DNA of 64,000 nt from Exiguobacterium aurantiacum (GCF_001766415.1 NZ_MKXO01000001.1:682001-746000); one strand, 5' to 3'. Positions 35,353 through 47,218 are shown, counted from the stretch's first letter. Translations and numbers: made by a program. The notes: generated from the sequence alone by a model not told the origin.

Positions 35353-36237
35353 TTAGTACCTCCGTTGTCTATCTTTTAATTCCTCCATAAACGTAACATA
35401 GTTCGCATAGCGGGTGGAAGCGATTTCTCCGGCCTCGACCGCCGCTTTGACGGCACAACCTGGCTCGTTCAAATGGGCGCAACCACGGAATTTACAGTCA
35501 TCGTGCCGCAAGACGAATTCAGGGAAACACCAACGCATCTCCTCGACTTCAAGTTCTTCCGGGAACTCAAGACTCGAGAATCCAGGTGTATCGGCGACGA
35601 ACCCGTCCGCGAGTGTGATGAGCGTGACGTGACGCGTCGTATGCTTCCCGCGGCCAAGCGCTTTCGAAATTTTACCAGTCGCGAGTTCGAGCTCCGGTGC
35701 GACCGCGTTCAGCAACGAACTCTTCCCGACGCCGGTCTGTCCGGCGAACACGCTCGTCTTGTCTTTGAACGCGCTGCGGATGAGCTCGATTCCAGCTCCG
35801 TCTTCGGTCGACGTCTCAATGACTTGATAGCCGATCGAACGGTATAGCGCTGCCGCCGCACTAATTTTTTCTTTTTCAGCTTCTAGCAACAAGTCCATCT
35901 TCGTCAACACGATGATTGGGTGAACTTGCTTCGATTCGATCAAAATGAGAAAGCGGTCAAGCAAATGAAACGAGAACGCCGGCTCTTTCACGGAAAAGAG
36001 CAGAAACGCCTGATCGATGTTGGCGATCGGCGGACGGACGAGATGGTTCGACCGCTCATCGACAGCCATGATGTAGCCGGTCCCGTCCCCTTGGTCTTGA
36101 ATATCGACGTCGTCCCCGACGACGGGCGAAATGTTTCGGTTCCGGAAGTTTCCCCGGGCGCGACATCTGATTTCAACTTTCGTTTCGGTCATGACATCAT
36201 AAAATCCACCTTGCAAGCGAATAATCGTTCCTTTCAT
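35353..36237 (-). CDS. rsgA: Small ribosomal subunit biogenesis GTPase RsgA (CpgA)
   Basis: A 30S-maturation GTPase. The 294-residue protein has an N-terminal OB domain, a circularly permuted GTPase (TKMD at about 117, then GQTGVGKSSLLNAV and DTPGFSSLEFP) and a C-terminal zinc finger (CKFRGCAHLNEPGC). AAGGAGG precedes the ATG. In B. subtilis the homologue lies next to prkC-prpC and is a PrkC substrate; the same order is kept here, though a terminator separates prkC and rsgA. Confidence 0.96.
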   Translation of the reverse strand: MKGTIIRLQGGFYDVMTETKVEIRCRARGNFRNRNISPVVGDDVDIQDQGDGTGYIMAVDERSNHLVRPPIANIDQAFLLFSVKEPAFSFHLLDRFLILIESKQVHPIIVLTKMDLLLEAEKEKISAAAALYRSIGYQVIETSTEDGAGIELIRSAFKDKTSVFAGQTGVGKSSLLNAVAPELELATGKISKALGRGKHTTRHVTLITLADGFVADTPGFSSLEFPEELEVEEMRWCFPEFVLRHDDCKFRGCAHLNEPGCAVKAAVEAGEIASTRYANYVTFMEELKDRQRRY

Positions 36238-36251
36238 CCTGTTTCCTCCTT

Positions 36252-36281
36252 AGAAAAGAGGTGACGCGCACGCCACCTCTT
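36252..36281 (-). terminator. Terminator between prkC and rsgA
   Basis: Minus-strand AAGAGGTGGCG and CGTCACCTCTT pair over 11 bp (one G-U), starting in the prkC stop codon and followed by a short TTTTC tail. Readthrough into rsgA-rpe is likely. Confidence 0.7.
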
Positions 36282-38227
36282 CATTGTGAATCTTTTGCTT
36301 GGGCGTATGTCACCGTATCGGTCCGAACGACTTCTCCCTCGACTTCAATCGTCGCGGTACCGACTTCGTCCGGAGCAATGACGAGCGTATAGGAATACGT
36401 CGTCGTTTCTGTGATCATATCACGCAACACTTCGATCTCACCACGGGCATCGACGGTACGGATGACGACTTCGACCGGCTCCGCCTCTTCACCTTCTGCC
36501 GGCGGTTCGATTTCGACGTCCACTTCTCGCTCGATCGAGATGTCGGTCGGCTCGACCCCTTGTGAGACGATGACCGTCAGTTCCGTTCCCGGGTCGACCG
36601 CCGTCCCTGACGTCGGAAGTTGACGAATGATTTGATTCGCTGGGATGCTCGTCGAATACTCATCGCGTTTCACGATTTTCAAGTTGTTTTGCTCGGCATA
36701 AGTTGACGCCTCTTCGAACGTGTAGCCCGTCAAATTGGCGAGCTCGATTTTATTGCTACCGGTCGAGACGACGAGCGTGACCGTCTCTTCCGACGCGATA
36801 ACTTCTTCACCTGGCGTGATCGACTGCGAAATCACATCTCCGCTGTCGACCGTTTCGGACGCTTCGGATTGGATTTCAATATCTGTGAAATCAAGATCTT
36901 TCAACGTTCGTTCCGCTGCTGTTTGAGACAACCCTTCGACGTCAGGCATCTCGACCGTCTCTTTCCCAGCAGATACGACGATGGTGACGACCGTTCCGCG
37001 CTTCGGCTTCCGTCCAGGTTGCGGGTTTTGCGAAATCACGTCGCCTTCAGACACGTTGTCACTCACTCGGTCTGTCGTCTCAACGACGAATCCTGATGCT
37101 TCCAGTTCAGTCGTCGCATCACCGACGCTCATACCGACGACATCAGGCACGACGGCACGTGACATTTCATCTGCAACCACATACGCGGCAACCCCGCCAC
37201 CAATCAATAGAAGAACGAGCAATAGCCAGAGCCACCACTTCTTTTTCTTTTGTTTCTTCGGCGTCGCTGATTCCGGCTCGACTGCAGCTGCCGGCTGCTT
37301 GACGACTTCTTTCGGTTCTTCCGGGACGACAGGCGCCATGACGAGCGTCTGATCAAACTCGTCTTGTTCTGTCGGCATCCGTTTCGGTTCGTCCGCTCGG
37401 TCTGGGCTGAGCGACGTCAAGCAGTCTTTTTTAAAAGCAGCGACCGAGGCATGTCGTGCCCCCGGCGATTTGGCGAGCGCCTGCATAATACAGTTCTCAA
37501 GCGCTTGTGGAATTTTAGGGTTCAAGTCGAGCGGTCGGATCGGATCATCTTGCAAATGTTGCAACGCGACCGCGACCGGCGTCTCACCGATGAACGGGAC
37601 TCGTCCTGTCACAAGTTCGTACAGCACCGCACCGAGCGAATAAATGTCTGACTTCTCATCGGCAAACTTGCCACGCGCTTGTTCCGGAGAGAAGTAGTGG
37701 ACCGACCCGAGGACTGACATCGTATGGGTCAGCGTCGCGTTCGACATGGCCACGGCAATCCCGAAATCGGTCACTTTGACGTTCCCGTTTTGGTCGATCA
37801 TCATGTTTTGCGGCTTGATATCCCGATGAATGATGCGATGGGCATGGGCATGATCGATCGCATCACAGATCTGTCCCATGATCCGTAACGCTTCCTCGAT
37901 TGATATGTACTCTTCCTGTAAATATTGTTTGAGCGTCATACCATCGACATGTTCCATGACGATGTAATAAATGTCTTGTTCATCTCCGACGTCATAAATG
38001 GCGACGATGTTTGGATGGTTCAGACTGGTTGCCGCATGGGCTTCTCGTTCGAACCGGCGTATAAATTGTTCGTTATGCGAGAATTCAGATCGTAACACCT
38101 TAATGGCGACGGTTCGGTTTAAAATCTCATCGTGAGCCCGGTAGACATTTGCCATGCCGCCGCTACCGATTTGTTGTTCGATCCGATAACGATCGTTGAT
38201 TCGTTCTCCACTTCGCATCGGATTCAT
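36281..38227 (-). CDS. prkC: Membrane Ser/Thr protein kinase with PASTA domains (PrkC)
   Basis: A Hanks-type kinase that senses cell-wall muropeptides. The 648-residue protein has a cytoplasmic kinase domain (about 10-275; IGSGGMANVY, VAIKVL, IHRDIKPQNM, TDFGIA), a basic juxtamembrane stretch, one membrane helix (WWLWLLLVLLL, about 333-352), three extracellular PASTA repeats (about 355-560; VPDVVGM, MPDVEGL, LANLTGY) and a 90-residue C-terminal domain. It overlaps the phosphatase gene prpC by four bases, the conserved antagonist pair. Confidence 0.97.
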   Translation of the reverse strand: MNPMRSGERINDRYRIEQQIGSGGMANVYRAHDEILNRTVAIKVLRSEFSHNEQFIRRFEREAHAATSLNHPNIVAIYDVGDEQDIYYIVMEHVDGMTLKQYLQEEYISIEEALRIMGQICDAIDHAHAHRIIHRDIKPQNMMIDQNGNVKVTDFGIAVAMSNATLTHTMSVLGSVHYFSPEQARGKFADEKSDIYSLGAVLYELVTGRVPFIGETPVAVALQHLQDDPIRPLDLNPKIPQALENCIMQALAKSPGARHASVAAFKKDCLTSLSPDRADEPKRMPTEQDEFDQTLVMAPVVPEEPKEVVKQPAAAVEPESATPKKQKKKKWWLWLLLVLLLIGGGVAAYVVADEMSRAVVPDVVGMSVGDATTELEASGFVVETTDRVSDNVSEGDVISQNPQPGRKPKRGTVVTIVVSAGKETVEMPDVEGLSQTAAERTLKDLDFTDIEIQSEASETVDSGDVISQSITPGEEVIASEETVTLVVSTGSNKIELANLTGYTFEEASTYAEQNNLKIVKRDEYSTSIPANQIIRQLPTSGTAVDPGTELTVIVSQGVEPTDISIEREVDVEIEPPAEGEEAEPVEVVIRTVDARGEIEVLRDMITETTTYSYTLVIAPDEVGTATIEVEGEVVRTDTVTYAQAKDSQ

Positions 38228-38958
38228 CCTCTCTTTCTATCTGTAAATTGGACGAGCGCCACAGTGATGTTGTCGCTCCCACCCAATCGGTTGGCTTGAT
38301 CGATCAACATGTCCGCCTTAGCGTCCGCAGAGATGGGACGAGTTAAGGCGTGTTTGATGGCTTCATCTGTCAGGTGAGTCGTCAAGCCATCCGTACAGAT
38401 TAAAATCGTGTCGAACTCGGGGTCGGCAAACACTTGCAGATCAGGTTCGACGTGCTCTTTTGAGCCGATCGCACGGGTGATAATATTTCGTTTCGGGTGG
38501 ATCCGCATTTCTTCTTCCGTCAATTCCCCAAGTTGTTTTAGCACGTTGACGTAAGAATGGTCTTCCGTCAATTGTTGGAGTGTTCCGCCACGAAGGGCGT
38601 AGACGCGGCTATCGCCGATGTGCACGATGACAATCGTCTCGTCATGCCAACAGACGCCAGCGATGGTCGTCCCCATCATGACGAGATTAGACTGCTTCGC
38701 GAATTCAAGCACTTGCTCATTTGCCAGCTCCACGTTATCACGGAACCACGTCTCCATCGCTAACGGTGTGGCCGGAAGCGTCGGAAAGGCGCGACGAAAC
38801 TGCTCGATGACGAGCCCGCTCGCGACCTCTCCTGCCTCATGCCCCCCCATGCCGTCGGCGACGAGGGCGATCCCGGCATGCTCGTCCCCTAAAATCAAGA
38901 CGGCATCCTCGTTTTGAGCCCTCACCTGCCCACGGTCGGTTCGGTATGCTAATTCCAT
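38224..38958 (-). CDS. prpC: PP2C-type protein phosphatase PrpC
   Basis: Mn-dependent phosphatase that reverses PrkC phosphorylation. The 244-residue protein shows the metal-binding motifs TDRGQVRAQNEDA, ALVADGMGGHEAGE, GDSRVYALR, CTDGLTTHLTD and GGSDNITVALV. The ATG at 38958 gives the family N-terminus MELAYRTDRG and lies 8 bases after the rlmN stop; an earlier start would extend into rlmN. It is translated just ahead of prkC with a four-base overlap. Confidence 0.95.
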   Translation of the reverse strand: MELAYRTDRGQVRAQNEDAVLILGDEHAGIALVADGMGGHEAGEVASGLVIEQFRRAFPTLPATPLAMETWFRDNVELANEQVLEFAKQSNLVMMGTTIAGVCWHDETIVIVHIGDSRVYALRGGTLQQLTEDHSYVNVLKQLGELTEEEMRIHPKRNIITRAIGSKEHVEPDLQVFADPEFDTILICTDGLTTHLTDEAIKHALTRPISADAKADMLIDQANRLGGSDNITVALVQFTDRKRG

Positions 38959-38966
38959 CTTCCTGA

Positions 38967-40052
38967 TTACCTCGTTTCTTGTTCGCGCTCCTTCGCTCGA
39001 AGCTGCCCACAAGCCGCATCGATGTCCGAACCTTGTTCGCGACGAATTGTCACGTTCACTTTTCGATCTTTGAGCACTTTTTCAAAGGCAAAAATTTGAT
39101 TACGTGGCGTGCGCACATAGTCGCGCTCAAGCACATGGTTGACTGGAATCAAGTTGACGTGGCATTTGACGCCTTTCAACAAGTCGGCAAGCTTGTGTGC
39201 ATCTTCTTCTGTATCATTGACGCCACCGAACAAACCGTATTCAAACGTGATACGACGTCCACTCTTCTCCGTGTAATAGTTGACGGCTTCCATCAACTTG
39301 TCCAAGTTATAGGCACGGTTGATCGGCATGAGACGTGTCCGAACTTCCGTCGACGCCGCATGAAGCGAAATCGCAAAGTTAATGCGCATCCCTTCGTCGG
39401 CGAACTTGTAGATTTTCGGCACGATTCCGCTCGTTGAGACGGTGATGTGGCGTGAACCGATGTTCAAACCGTCATCGTGGTTGACCGTGCGCAAGAAACG
39501 CATCAATTCGTCATAGTTGTCAAACGGTTCGCCGATTCCCATGACGACGATCGAGTCGACACGTTCACCGCTCACGTCGAGCGCCCGTTGAACATCTAAT
39601 ACTTGAGCCGTGATTTCTCCGGCTTCAAGGTTACGTTTCAACCCGCCGAGCGTCGATGCACAGAACGTACAGCCGATGCGGCAGCCGACTTGTGTCGTGA
39701 CACAGACCGAGTTGCCGTATTCGTGGCGCATGAGTACCGTCTCGATCGAGTAACCGTCTTGGAGCTCGAACAAGAACTTGATTGTTCCGTCTTGTGATTC
39801 CTGGCGGACGAGTTCTTTTAACGTCGTCAACTGGAACGAAGCATCGAGTTTTTCACGAAGCGGTTTCGACAAGTTCGTCATATCATCGAATGACGTCACC
39901 CGTTTGACATACATCCAGTCATATAACTGTTTCGCGCGGAACGCCTTTTCTCCTGCATCGATGAGCCATTGTTCGAGTTCAGGGTATGTGAGCGAATATA
40001 AAGACGGCTTGGCGCCGACTAATGGGGTTTTTTCAACTGCTTTTGGATTCAT
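38967..40052 (-). CDS. rlmN: Dual-specificity RNA methyltransferase RlmN
   Basis: A radical-SAM enzyme making 2-methyladenosine in 23S rRNA (A2503) and some tRNAs. The 361-residue protein has an N-terminal accessory domain, the CRIGCTFC cluster motif (near residue 125), [13 protein letters not shown], and the catalytic C-terminal Cys in [10 protein letters not shown]. It lies between rsmB and prpC, as in B. subtilis. Confidence 0.96.
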   Translation of the reverse strand: MNPKAVEKTPLVGAKPSLYSLTYPELEQWLIDAGEKAFRAKQLYDWMYVKRVTSFDDMTNLSKPLREKLDASFQLTTLKELVRQESQDGTIKFLFELQDGYSIETVLMRHEYGNSVCVTTQVGCRIGCTFCASTLGGLKRNLEAGEITAQVLDVQRALDVSGERVDSIVVMGIGEPFDNYDELMRFLRTVNHDDGLNIGSRHITVSTSGIVPKIYKFADEGMRINFAISLHAASTEVRTRLMPINRAYNLDKLMEAVNYYTEKSGRRITFEYGLFGGVNDTEEDAHKLADLLKGVKCHVNLIPVNHVLERDYVRTPRNQIFAFEKVLKDRKVNVTIRREQGSDIDAACGQLRAKEREQETR

Positions 40053-40054
40053 GT

Positions 40055-41383
40055 TTATACCTCTTTCTTAAATGCGGCGATGTAGAAGCCGTCAGTTCCG
40101 AACGTCGTCGGAAGTAGTTTGAGTTCGGCGCGGTCCGATGACACCATCGGACGTAACACTTCAGGAAGACGATCTCGGAGTGTTTCATCCCACGTCAATC
40201 CGTTCGACAATATATAGTCGGCCTGCCGTTCATTTTCAGACGGGTCGATTGTACATGTCGAGTACACTAGCGTACCACCTTGCTTCAGTAGTGGCAAGAC
40301 AGCGTCAATAATTTCACGTTGGATGATCGGCAGTCCAGAAAGGGATTCTTTGTCCTTCGTCCATTTAATATCTGGCTTGCGGCGAATGACACCTAGACCC
40401 GAGCACGGGACATCGAGCAAGATGCGGTCAAAGCTCTCGCGTTCGAACTCATCTCCGGCGTCTCGGGCATCGAGGGCTAGTGCGGTCACTCCATCGATTT
40501 GCAATCGCTTCACTTGTCGTTCGATCAGTTTTGCCTTATGAGGGTGAAGGTCGAGCGCCACGAGCGTCCCGCCGTCCATCCGTTCGGCGGTGTGCATCGC
40601 TTTGCCGCCTGGCGCGGCACACGCGTCGAGCACGCGTTCGGTCTTCTCGGCACTGAGCGCGTCGGCGACGATCATCGAGCTCTCGTCTTGAATCGACAAA
40701 AGTCCTGCGTCGATAAACGGCGTCGTATGAACGTTTCCGGACTCGATGACGAGACCGTCTGACGATAGCTCAGAACGTGACGCTTGTACGCCTGACTCGG
40801 CGAGGCGTTCGATCATCTCGTCGACCGTGATTTGTTTGCGGTTGACGCGAACTGTCACCGGGGCCGGCTCGTTGTTCAACTTGCACATCGCCTCGGTCGC
40901 CTCAATCCCGTACGTGTTGATCCAATCCGCGACGAGCCAGTCAGGATGACTGTGCTCGATCGCGATCCGTTCGGCGTCAGGAAGACCGCTCAAATCTGGG
41001 AACCCGTCACGGGTGACGTTGCGCAACACGCCGTTGACGAACTTGCCGATGCCGGAGTGCCCACGTTTTTTGGCGATCTCGACCGCCTCGTGTAAGACGG
41101 CCCGGTCCGGCACTTTGTCTAAATAGAACAGTTGATACACACTCATCCGCAGGAGCGGTAAGACGAAACTGTCTAGTTTTTTCGGGTTTTGGACACGCTT
41201 CTCCAATATATAATCAAGCGTTCGCTTCCGCCCGAGCGTTCCGTAGACGAGCTCTGTGTAAAGTCCCACGTCTTTTGAAGCTAGCTTTTTTTGGTTTAAT
41301 AAATCGTTGACCGCGATCGTCGAATAGGCTCCGCCTTGTTCGATTTTGATCAGCGTATCAAGCGCTGCTTGTCTTACGTTCAT
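40055..41383 (-). CDS. rsmB: 16S rRNA (cytosine-967-C5)-methyltransferase RsmB
   Basis: The 442-residue protein joins an N-terminal NusB-like RNA-binding domain (about 1-140) to a SAM methyltransferase ([37 protein letters not shown] and the STCTI motif with the two catalytic cysteines). It starts one base after the def-fmt stop and ends two bases before rlmN, so the genes form one tight operon. Confidence 0.95.
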   Translation of the reverse strand: MNVRQAALDTLIKIEQGGAYSTIAVNDLLNQKKLASKDVGLYTELVYGTLGRKRTLDYILEKRVQNPKKLDSFVLPLLRMSVYQLFYLDKVPDRAVLHEAVEIAKKRGHSGIGKFVNGVLRNVTRDGFPDLSGLPDAERIAIEHSHPDWLVADWINTYGIEATEAMCKLNNEPAPVTVRVNRKQITVDEMIERLAESGVQASRSELSSDGLVIESGNVHTTPFIDAGLLSIQDESSMIVADALSAEKTERVLDACAAPGGKAMHTAERMDGGTLVALDLHPHKAKLIERQVKRLQIDGVTALALDARDAGDEFERESFDRILLDVPCSGLGVIRRKPDIKWTKDKESLSGLPIIQREIIDAVLPLLKQGGTLVYSTCTIDPSENERQADYILSNGLTWDETLRDRLPEVLRPMVSSDRAELKLLPTTFGTDGFYIAAFKKEV

Positions 41384-41384
41384 G

Positions 41385-42770
41385 TCACCCTCCTAATTGG
41401 TCGCCCACTTGCAGCTTTTGTCCGGCACCGCGCATGAACGTGGCACCGTCCATCCGTTTTTTTCCGGCCGGCTGTAACTCTGTCACTTTGATGGCGACGT
41501 CATCTCCAGTCGCGACCACAAACCCATCCTCTTCAAGCCGGACGATTGTGCCCGCCTCACCGCTCCCGCTCGTCTTCTCGCTCGCGAACACTTTCACCCG
41601 CTCACCCGCGATCAAAGTATACGCCGTCGGGAACGGGTTCATGCCACGAATGTGGTTGAAGATCGATGCACCCGGCTGCGACCAGTCCAGCTGTTCGCGG
41701 TCCCGGCTAATGTTCGGTGCGAACGTGACGTCACGTTCGTCTTGCGGTACCGCTTCGATCCAGCCTTCTAAAAAGGCTGGCAACGTCTTGATCAACAGAT
41801 CAGACCCTGCGACGGCAAGTTTGTCGAACAGCGTACCGACCGTGTCTGTCTCTTCGATCGGGACGATCGTGTTCGCGATCATGTCACCTGCATCCAATTT
41901 ATCGACCATGTACATGATCGTGACGCCCGTTTCTGTCTCTCCGTCCAAAATCGCTTGATGGATCGGTGCGCCCCCCCGGTATTTTGGAAGGAGCGAGGCG
42001 TGCACGTTGATCGCGCCATATGTCGGCGCCTCTAACAGTTCACTCGGCACGATTTGCCCGTAAGCCGCCGTCACAATCAAATCCGGTTCAAGCGCCAAAA
42101 TATCCTCGTAATCGGTGCGGACTTTGATCGGCTGCAATACCGGGATGTTATGACGGAGCGCACACTCTTTGACCGGTGTCGGTTTGAGCTCGCGCTTGCG
42201 ACCGACCGGTTTGTCCGGCTGCGAGACAACACCTACGACATTGTATCCTTCTTCGAGCAAGCGCTCAAGTACGGATACGGCAAACGTCGGTGTGCCCATG
42301 AAGACGATCCGCTTGTCGGTTCCTGGTTTAGGAACGGCGAGTTTATCGGTGAACAGGACGCCGTCTAAATGGTCGATCTCGTGTTGGATGGCGCGCGCGA
42401 AGAAGCCGCTTGCTTTCACTTCTTGAAAGCGCCCTTTCATGTCTTGCGTCTTGACGACGATCGACTCATGTCGTTCGACGAATCCGAACTCGCCCGGGAT
42501 GCTCAAGCACCCTTCTAATCCGACGGCTTTGCCTGCGGTCGAAATGATCTCTGGATTGATCAATACGAGCGGACCTGTTTCGTCGTCAGTATGGACGACG
42601 GCAAGGCGCTGGTTCAAATTGACTTGCGGCGCGGCCACACCGACGCCATCATACTCATACATCGTGTCAAACAGCCGGTCGACCGTCTGGCGCAACTTCT
42701 TATCAAACTTTGTCACCGGGTCACAGTTGACCCGCAAAATCTCATTTGGAATTTCGACTACTTTATACAT
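41385..42770 (-). CDS. def-fmt: Fused peptide deformylase / methionyl-tRNA formyltransferase
   Basis: One uninterrupted frame of 461 residues encodes two enzymes that are normally separate adjacent genes. Residues about 1-148 are a complete peptide deformylase with all three motifs ([25 protein letters not shown]). After a short linker (LAVPKPGTD) residues about 156-461 are a complete Met-tRNA formyltransferase ([31 protein letters not shown]). No stop, start codon or ribosome-binding site lies at the junction. The first enzyme removes the formyl group that the second adds. The ATG at 42770 follows GAGGTGG; a GTG at 42785 is less likely. Downstream of priA and upstream of rsmB, the usual place of def and fmt. 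Confidence 0.93.
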   Translation of the reverse strand: MYKVVEIPNEILRVNCDPVTKFDKKLRQTVDRLFDTMYEYDGVGVAAPQVNLNQRLAVVHTDDETGPLVLINPEIISTAGKAVGLEGCLSIPGEFGFVERHESIVVKTQDMKGRFQEVKASGFFARAIQHEIDHLDGVLFTDKLAVPKPGTDKRIVFMGTPTFAVSVLERLLEEGYNVVGVVSQPDKPVGRKRELKPTPVKECALRHNIPVLQPIKVRTDYEDILALEPDLIVTAAYGQIVPSELLEAPTYGAINVHASLLPKYRGGAPIHQAILDGETETGVTIMYMVDKLDAGDMIANTIVPIEETDTVGTLFDKLAVAGSDLLIKTLPAFLEGWIEAVPQDERDVTFAPNISRDREQLDWSQPGASIFNHIRGMNPFPTAYTLIAGERVKVFASEKTSGSGEAGTIVRLEEDGFVVATGDDVAIKVTELQPAGKKRMDGATFMRGAGQKLQVGDQLGG

Positions 42771-42781
42771 TTCGTTCCACC

Positions 42782-45106
42782 TCACATGAAGACGTATGGA
42801 TTTACATCTATACTCAATTGATATTCTTTTTTGCTGATCGCTTTCGCCCGCGCTTGTTGCAGCATGGCGAGAACGGGATATAACGCTTCCGGTTGTTTCG
42901 TCTTGATGAACAGCTGGTAGCGATACAAGTTTTTAAGTTTCGATAACGGTGCCGGCATCGGTCCGTTCAGCCGGGACTGCTCGACGTGCGCTGCCGCGAA
43001 ATCGGCGGCGAATAGGTCGGCCTCAGCTTGCGCGACGAGCGGATTTTCAGCCGCGAACGTGACGAGCGTCACGTACCAGTAAGGCGGATGGTTGCCGACT
43101 TGTCTGAGTTTCATCTCGCGCTCGAAAAACGACTCATAATCATGCCCACTCGCCGTCTCGATGACATAATGGTCCGGATTGTACGTCTGGACGTACGCCT
43201 CACCCGGTAAACTTCCACGTCCGGCTCGTCCGGCGACTTGGGTGACGAGTTGGAACGTGCGTTCGGTCGCCCGAAAGTCGGGCATGCCGAGCGTCGCATC
43301 GGCCGCAAGTACCCCGACGAGCGTGACGTTCGGAAAATCGAGCCCTTTGGCAATCATCTGGGTACCGAGCAGGATGTCGGCCTCGCCGTCCTCAAACCGT
43401 TTCAATAACTGTTCGTGCGACCCTTTACGTGACGTCGTATCCTGATCCATGCGGATGATTCGAGCCTCGGGGATTCGGTTCAACAGCTCGGTCTCGATCT
43501 TTTGTGTGCCGGTGCCGAACTGTTTGATTTTTTTACTGTCGCACGTCGGGCATTTCGGCGGCATCCCGATCTCATAGCCACAATAGTGGCATTTAAGCCG
43601 GTCGCCGTGCTGATGATACGTCAAGTTGACGGCGCAATGTGGGCAAGTGAGCCCTTCCCCGCAATCACGGCACATGACGAACGTCGTGAACCCGCGGCGA
43701 TTGAGCAAGATGACACATTGTTCTTTCTTCGCAATCCGGTCGTTGATGGCCAGAAATAAGTCTTCCGAGAACATCGTCGTGTTCCCTTTCGCGAGTTCGC
43801 GGCGCATATCGACAATATGGACGGGCGGCATCTTGCCACCGTAGCGTTCACTCAAATGCAAATAGCGATAGACGCCTTTTTGAGCGCGGGCGTATGACTC
43901 GAGCGACGGTGTCGCACTTCCGAGCACGACCGGACAGCCGTGATGACGGGCGCGCCAAATTGCGACGTCGCGCGCATGATAGCGTGGATTTTCTTCTTGT
44001 TTATACGTCGTCTCATGCTCTTCGTCTAGGATGAGCAGGCCGATGTGTTCGAGCGGAGCAAAGATGGCCGATCGGGCGCCGACGACGACGTCAACTTCCC
44101 GTCGCTTGATTTTCCGCCACTCATCGTACTTCTCGCCTTGCGACAAGGCGCTATGGAGTACGGCGACGCGGTCGCCAAAACGGCGTTTGAACCGTTTGAC
44201 CATCATCGGTGTCAAGCTGATCTCTGGGACGAGCAAGACGGCTTGCTTCCCGTCATCGACGACTTGGCCGATCGACTCGAGATACACTTCGGTCTTTCCG
44301 CTTCCGGTCACGCCGTGGAGCAACAACGTCTCACCGGCTTCGGCCTCGCGAATCGCGCGCACTGCTTCCGTTTGACTGTCGTTCAGTTGGACATCATCGA
44401 TCACTTGTTCGATTGAAGCGTACGGGTCTCGATTCAATTCCACTTCGGTCACTTTGACGGCACCGAGCGTCTCGAGCTTTTGCAGCTGGGGCCGCGTCAA
44501 TCCGATTTGACGGAGCGACGACCAGTACATACGAGGCACGTCTTCAAGTAGACGGACCGCCTCGAGCTGTTTTTTGGCACGCGCCGGGACGACGCTCGCA
44601 TCCTTCAACTCGATCAACAAGTCGGTTTTGACCGTTCGTTTCTCTTTTAGCACCGGTGAAAGCGACAAGTCCCCTTTTTTGGCCATGGCCAAAATCAACG
44701 ACTGGACTTCTTTTGGGTACTCGGACAAGTGTGTGCCGGCCCGAACACCCTCAGGAAGTGACTCCCCTTTGATCGCTTTATCGTAACTGACTTTCAGCGC
44801 CGCCGGCAACATGGCGAGCAGTGCCGATGAGCGGAAGCAAAGCGTCGTCTGTTTCACGTGCGTCGACAGTTCGAGCAACTCTTCGGTCAAAGACGACTCT
44901 TCGTCAAGAAGTGCTTCGAGCGGTTTTAACCCTTCACGTGTTCCGTCCGATACCCCTGTCACGATGCCGAGTAACCGTCTCGATCCGAACGGTACCGATA
45001 CGCGCATACCTGGCTCGATCAACGACTCGAACTGGACCGGGACCTCATAGTCAAACGGTCGGTCGATCGTGATGACCGGAGCATCGACGTGGACGTGGGC
45101 AATCAT
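42782..45106 (-). CDS. priA: Primosomal protein N' (replication restart helicase PriA)
   Basis: PriA reloads the replisome at collapsed forks. The 774-residue protein has an N-terminal DNA-binding region, Walker A ([12 protein letters not shown], near residue 265), DEEH box ([15 protein letters not shown]), two zinc sites in [13 protein letters not shown] and CHYCG...CPTC, and helicase motifs [12 protein letters not shown] and QVAGRAGRG. It overlaps coaBC by four bases and ends 11 bases before the def-fmt start. Confidence 0.97.
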   Translation of the reverse strand: MIAHVHVDAPVITIDRPFDYEVPVQFESLIEPGMRVSVPFGSRRLLGIVTGVSDGTREGLKPLEALLDEESSLTEELLELSTHVKQTTLCFRSSALLAMLPAALKVSYDKAIKGESLPEGVRAGTHLSEYPKEVQSLILAMAKKGDLSLSPVLKEKRTVKTDLLIELKDASVVPARAKKQLEAVRLLEDVPRMYWSSLRQIGLTRPQLQKLETLGAVKVTEVELNRDPYASIEQVIDDVQLNDSQTEAVRAIREAEAGETLLLHGVTGSGKTEVYLESIGQVVDDGKQAVLLVPEISLTPMMVKRFKRRFGDRVAVLHSALSQGEKYDEWRKIKRREVDVVVGARSAIFAPLEHIGLLILDEEHETTYKQEENPRYHARDVAIWRARHHGCPVVLGSATPSLESYARAQKGVYRYLHLSERYGGKMPPVHIVDMRRELAKGNTTMFSEDLFLAINDRIAKKEQCVILLNRRGFTTFVMCRDCGEGLTCPHCAVNLTYHQHGDRLKCHYCGYEIGMPPKCPTCDSKKIKQFGTGTQKIETELLNRIPEARIIRMDQDTTSRKGSHEQLLKRFEDGEADILLGTQMIAKGLDFPNVTLVGVLAADATLGMPDFRATERTFQLVTQVAGRAGRGSLPGEAYVQTYNPDHYVIETASGHDYESFFEREMKLRQVGNHPPYWYVTLVTFAAENPLVAQAEADLFAADFAAAHVEQSRLNGPMPAPLSKLKNLYRYQLFIKTKQPEALYPVLAMLQQARAKAISKKEYQLSIDVNPYVFM

Positions 45107-46293
45107 CGTAAACCTTCCTTAAAGTAGGCGAGTAACTCGTGGGCGAGACGTTGTTTGCTCTGCCGTGGCAGACGGACAGATGAGCCATCCGCTCGGAATA
45201 AGACGACTTCGTTGTCGTCAGACCGGAAACCGATGTCTCGCTTCGACACGTCATTCGCGACCAAGAAGTCGACGTTTTTACGCTCGAGTTTAGCCCGGGC
45301 ATGGTCTTCAAGCTGCTCTGTCTCGGCAGCGAATCCGACGAGGAGCTGATGCGTCTTCTTCGTTCCGAGCTCTTTTAAAATATCGGTCGTCTCCTCGAGC
45401 TCGATCGTCAACGGGCCGTGGACTTTTTTATGTTTCTCGGTGTGGACCGTCTTCGGACGATAGTCAGCGACCGCCGCCGACTTGATGACGATGTCTTGCG
45501 TCGCAAATCGCTCGAGCACGGTCTCGAGCATCTGTTGTCCCGACTCGACCTCGATCGCGGTCACCCCGTCTGGGATCGGGACTTGGAGCGGGCCGTGGAC
45601 GAGTGTCACGTTCGCGCCCATATCTCGCGCCGCCTCAGCAAGAGCGACTCCCATCTTCCCGGATGAATCGTTGGATAAAAACCGGACCGGGTCGATACGT
45701 TCGACCGTCGGACCAGCCGTGATCAAGACGTACTTTTCAAGCAAGTGTTTCGGGACGAACTGGCTCGCGATGATGCGGACGAGATCTTCCGGTTCGGGCA
45801 GACGTCCGCCGCCAATCCAGCCGCAGGCCAGATTGCCGACACCCGGCTCGATGATTTGATAGCCGTATGATTTGAGCGTCTCGATATTTCGGCGGGTCGC
45901 CGGATGTTCGAGCATATTGACGTTCATCGCCGGAGATACGATGACGGGACATTTCGCTGCTAAGATCGAGGTCGTGATGAAGTCGTCGGCGATTCCGTTA
46001 GCAAGTTTAGCGATGATATTCGCCGTCGCCGGGGCGACGACGATTAAATCACTCGTATCAACGACATCGATGTGGGCGATCTTCGTCGGGTCGTGCTCTT
46101 CGAACACGTCCGAATAGATCGGATTGCGACTGAGTGCTTGAAACGTCGCCTTTCCGACGAACTGCTCAGCTGATTCTGTCATCGCCACGCGGACGTTCGC
46201 GCCTGCTTGAACGAGTTTTGACGTGAGTGCGCACGCCTTATATGCAGCGATACCGCCGCTCACACAAAGCAAGATGTTCCGGTCGTTCACCAT
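45103..46293 (-). CDS. coaBC: Bifunctional phosphopantothenoylcysteine decarboxylase/synthetase CoaBC
   Basis: Makes 4'-phosphopantetheine for CoA. The 396-residue protein has an N-terminal FMN decarboxylase (CoaC, about 1-185; SGGIAAYKA, catalytic His region EHDPTKIAHIDV, PAMNVNMLEHPA) and a C-terminal synthetase (CoaB; TAGPTVERIDPVRFLSN, KSAAVADYRP, GFAAETE). It lies between rpoZ and priA, the conserved order, and overlaps priA. Confidence 0.97.
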   Translation of the reverse strand: MVNDRNILLCVSGGIAAYKACALTSKLVQAGANVRVAMTESAEQFVGKATFQALSRNPIYSDVFEEHDPTKIAHIDVVDTSDLIVVAPATANIIAKLANGIADDFITTSILAAKCPVIVSPAMNVNMLEHPATRRNIETLKSYGYQIIEPGVGNLACGWIGGGRLPEPEDLVRIIASQFVPKHLLEKYVLITAGPTVERIDPVRFLSNDSSGKMGVALAEAARDMGANVTLVHGPLQVPIPDGVTAIEVESGQQMLETVLERFATQDIVIKSAAVADYRPKTVHTEKHKKVHGPLTIELEETTDILKELGTKKTHQLLVGFAAETEQLEDHARAKLERKNVDFLVANDVSKRDIGFRSDDNEVVLFRADGSSVRLPRQSKQRLAHELLAYFKEGLR

Positions 46294-46321
46294 TCACATT
46301 TCTCCCCTTTATAGACAATGA

Positions 46322-46347
46322 GACCCAAGTCGTATCCGACTTGGGTC
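46322..46347 (-). terminator. Hairpin between rpoZ and coaBC
   Basis: Minus-strand GACCCAAGTCG and CGACTTGGGTC form a perfect 11-bp stem with a 4-base loop, just after the rpoZ stop. Only TCATTG follows, so it may be a partial terminator or mRNA stabiliser. Confidence 0.6.
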
Positions 46348-46352
46348 ACACT

Positions 46353-46561
46353 TCATCCGTTGTTCTTTTCGTTCACGATGATTGTCGTGTCACCCGAGAA
46401 TATTTCTTCTAGCGCTTGACCGACCGGTTTATACGATTTTGGCGCAGCGATTTTTGGTGCTTTTCCGTCTTGGATCTGACGGGCACGCTTGGCGGCCACC
46501 GTCACGATTGTGTATTTCGACGGGATGATACGTTGTAAGGCATCAATCGAAGGGTATAACA

Positions 46562-46562
<1 letters not shown>
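46353..46562 (-). CDS. rpoZ: RNA polymerase omega subunit
   Basis: A 69-residue omega subunit ([42 protein letters not shown]) that stabilises RNA polymerase. Its ATG overlaps the gmk TAA by one base, so it is translationally coupled to gmk, as in other Bacilli. Confidence 0.96.

Positions 46563-47218
<656 letters not shown>

Noticed and set aside
42290-42330. def-fmt junction as a simple annotation merge with internal start of fmt
   Set aside because: The first in-frame ATG of the Fmt part (in FMGTP) would delete the first beta strand, and no ribosome-binding site or other start codon is seen upstream of it.
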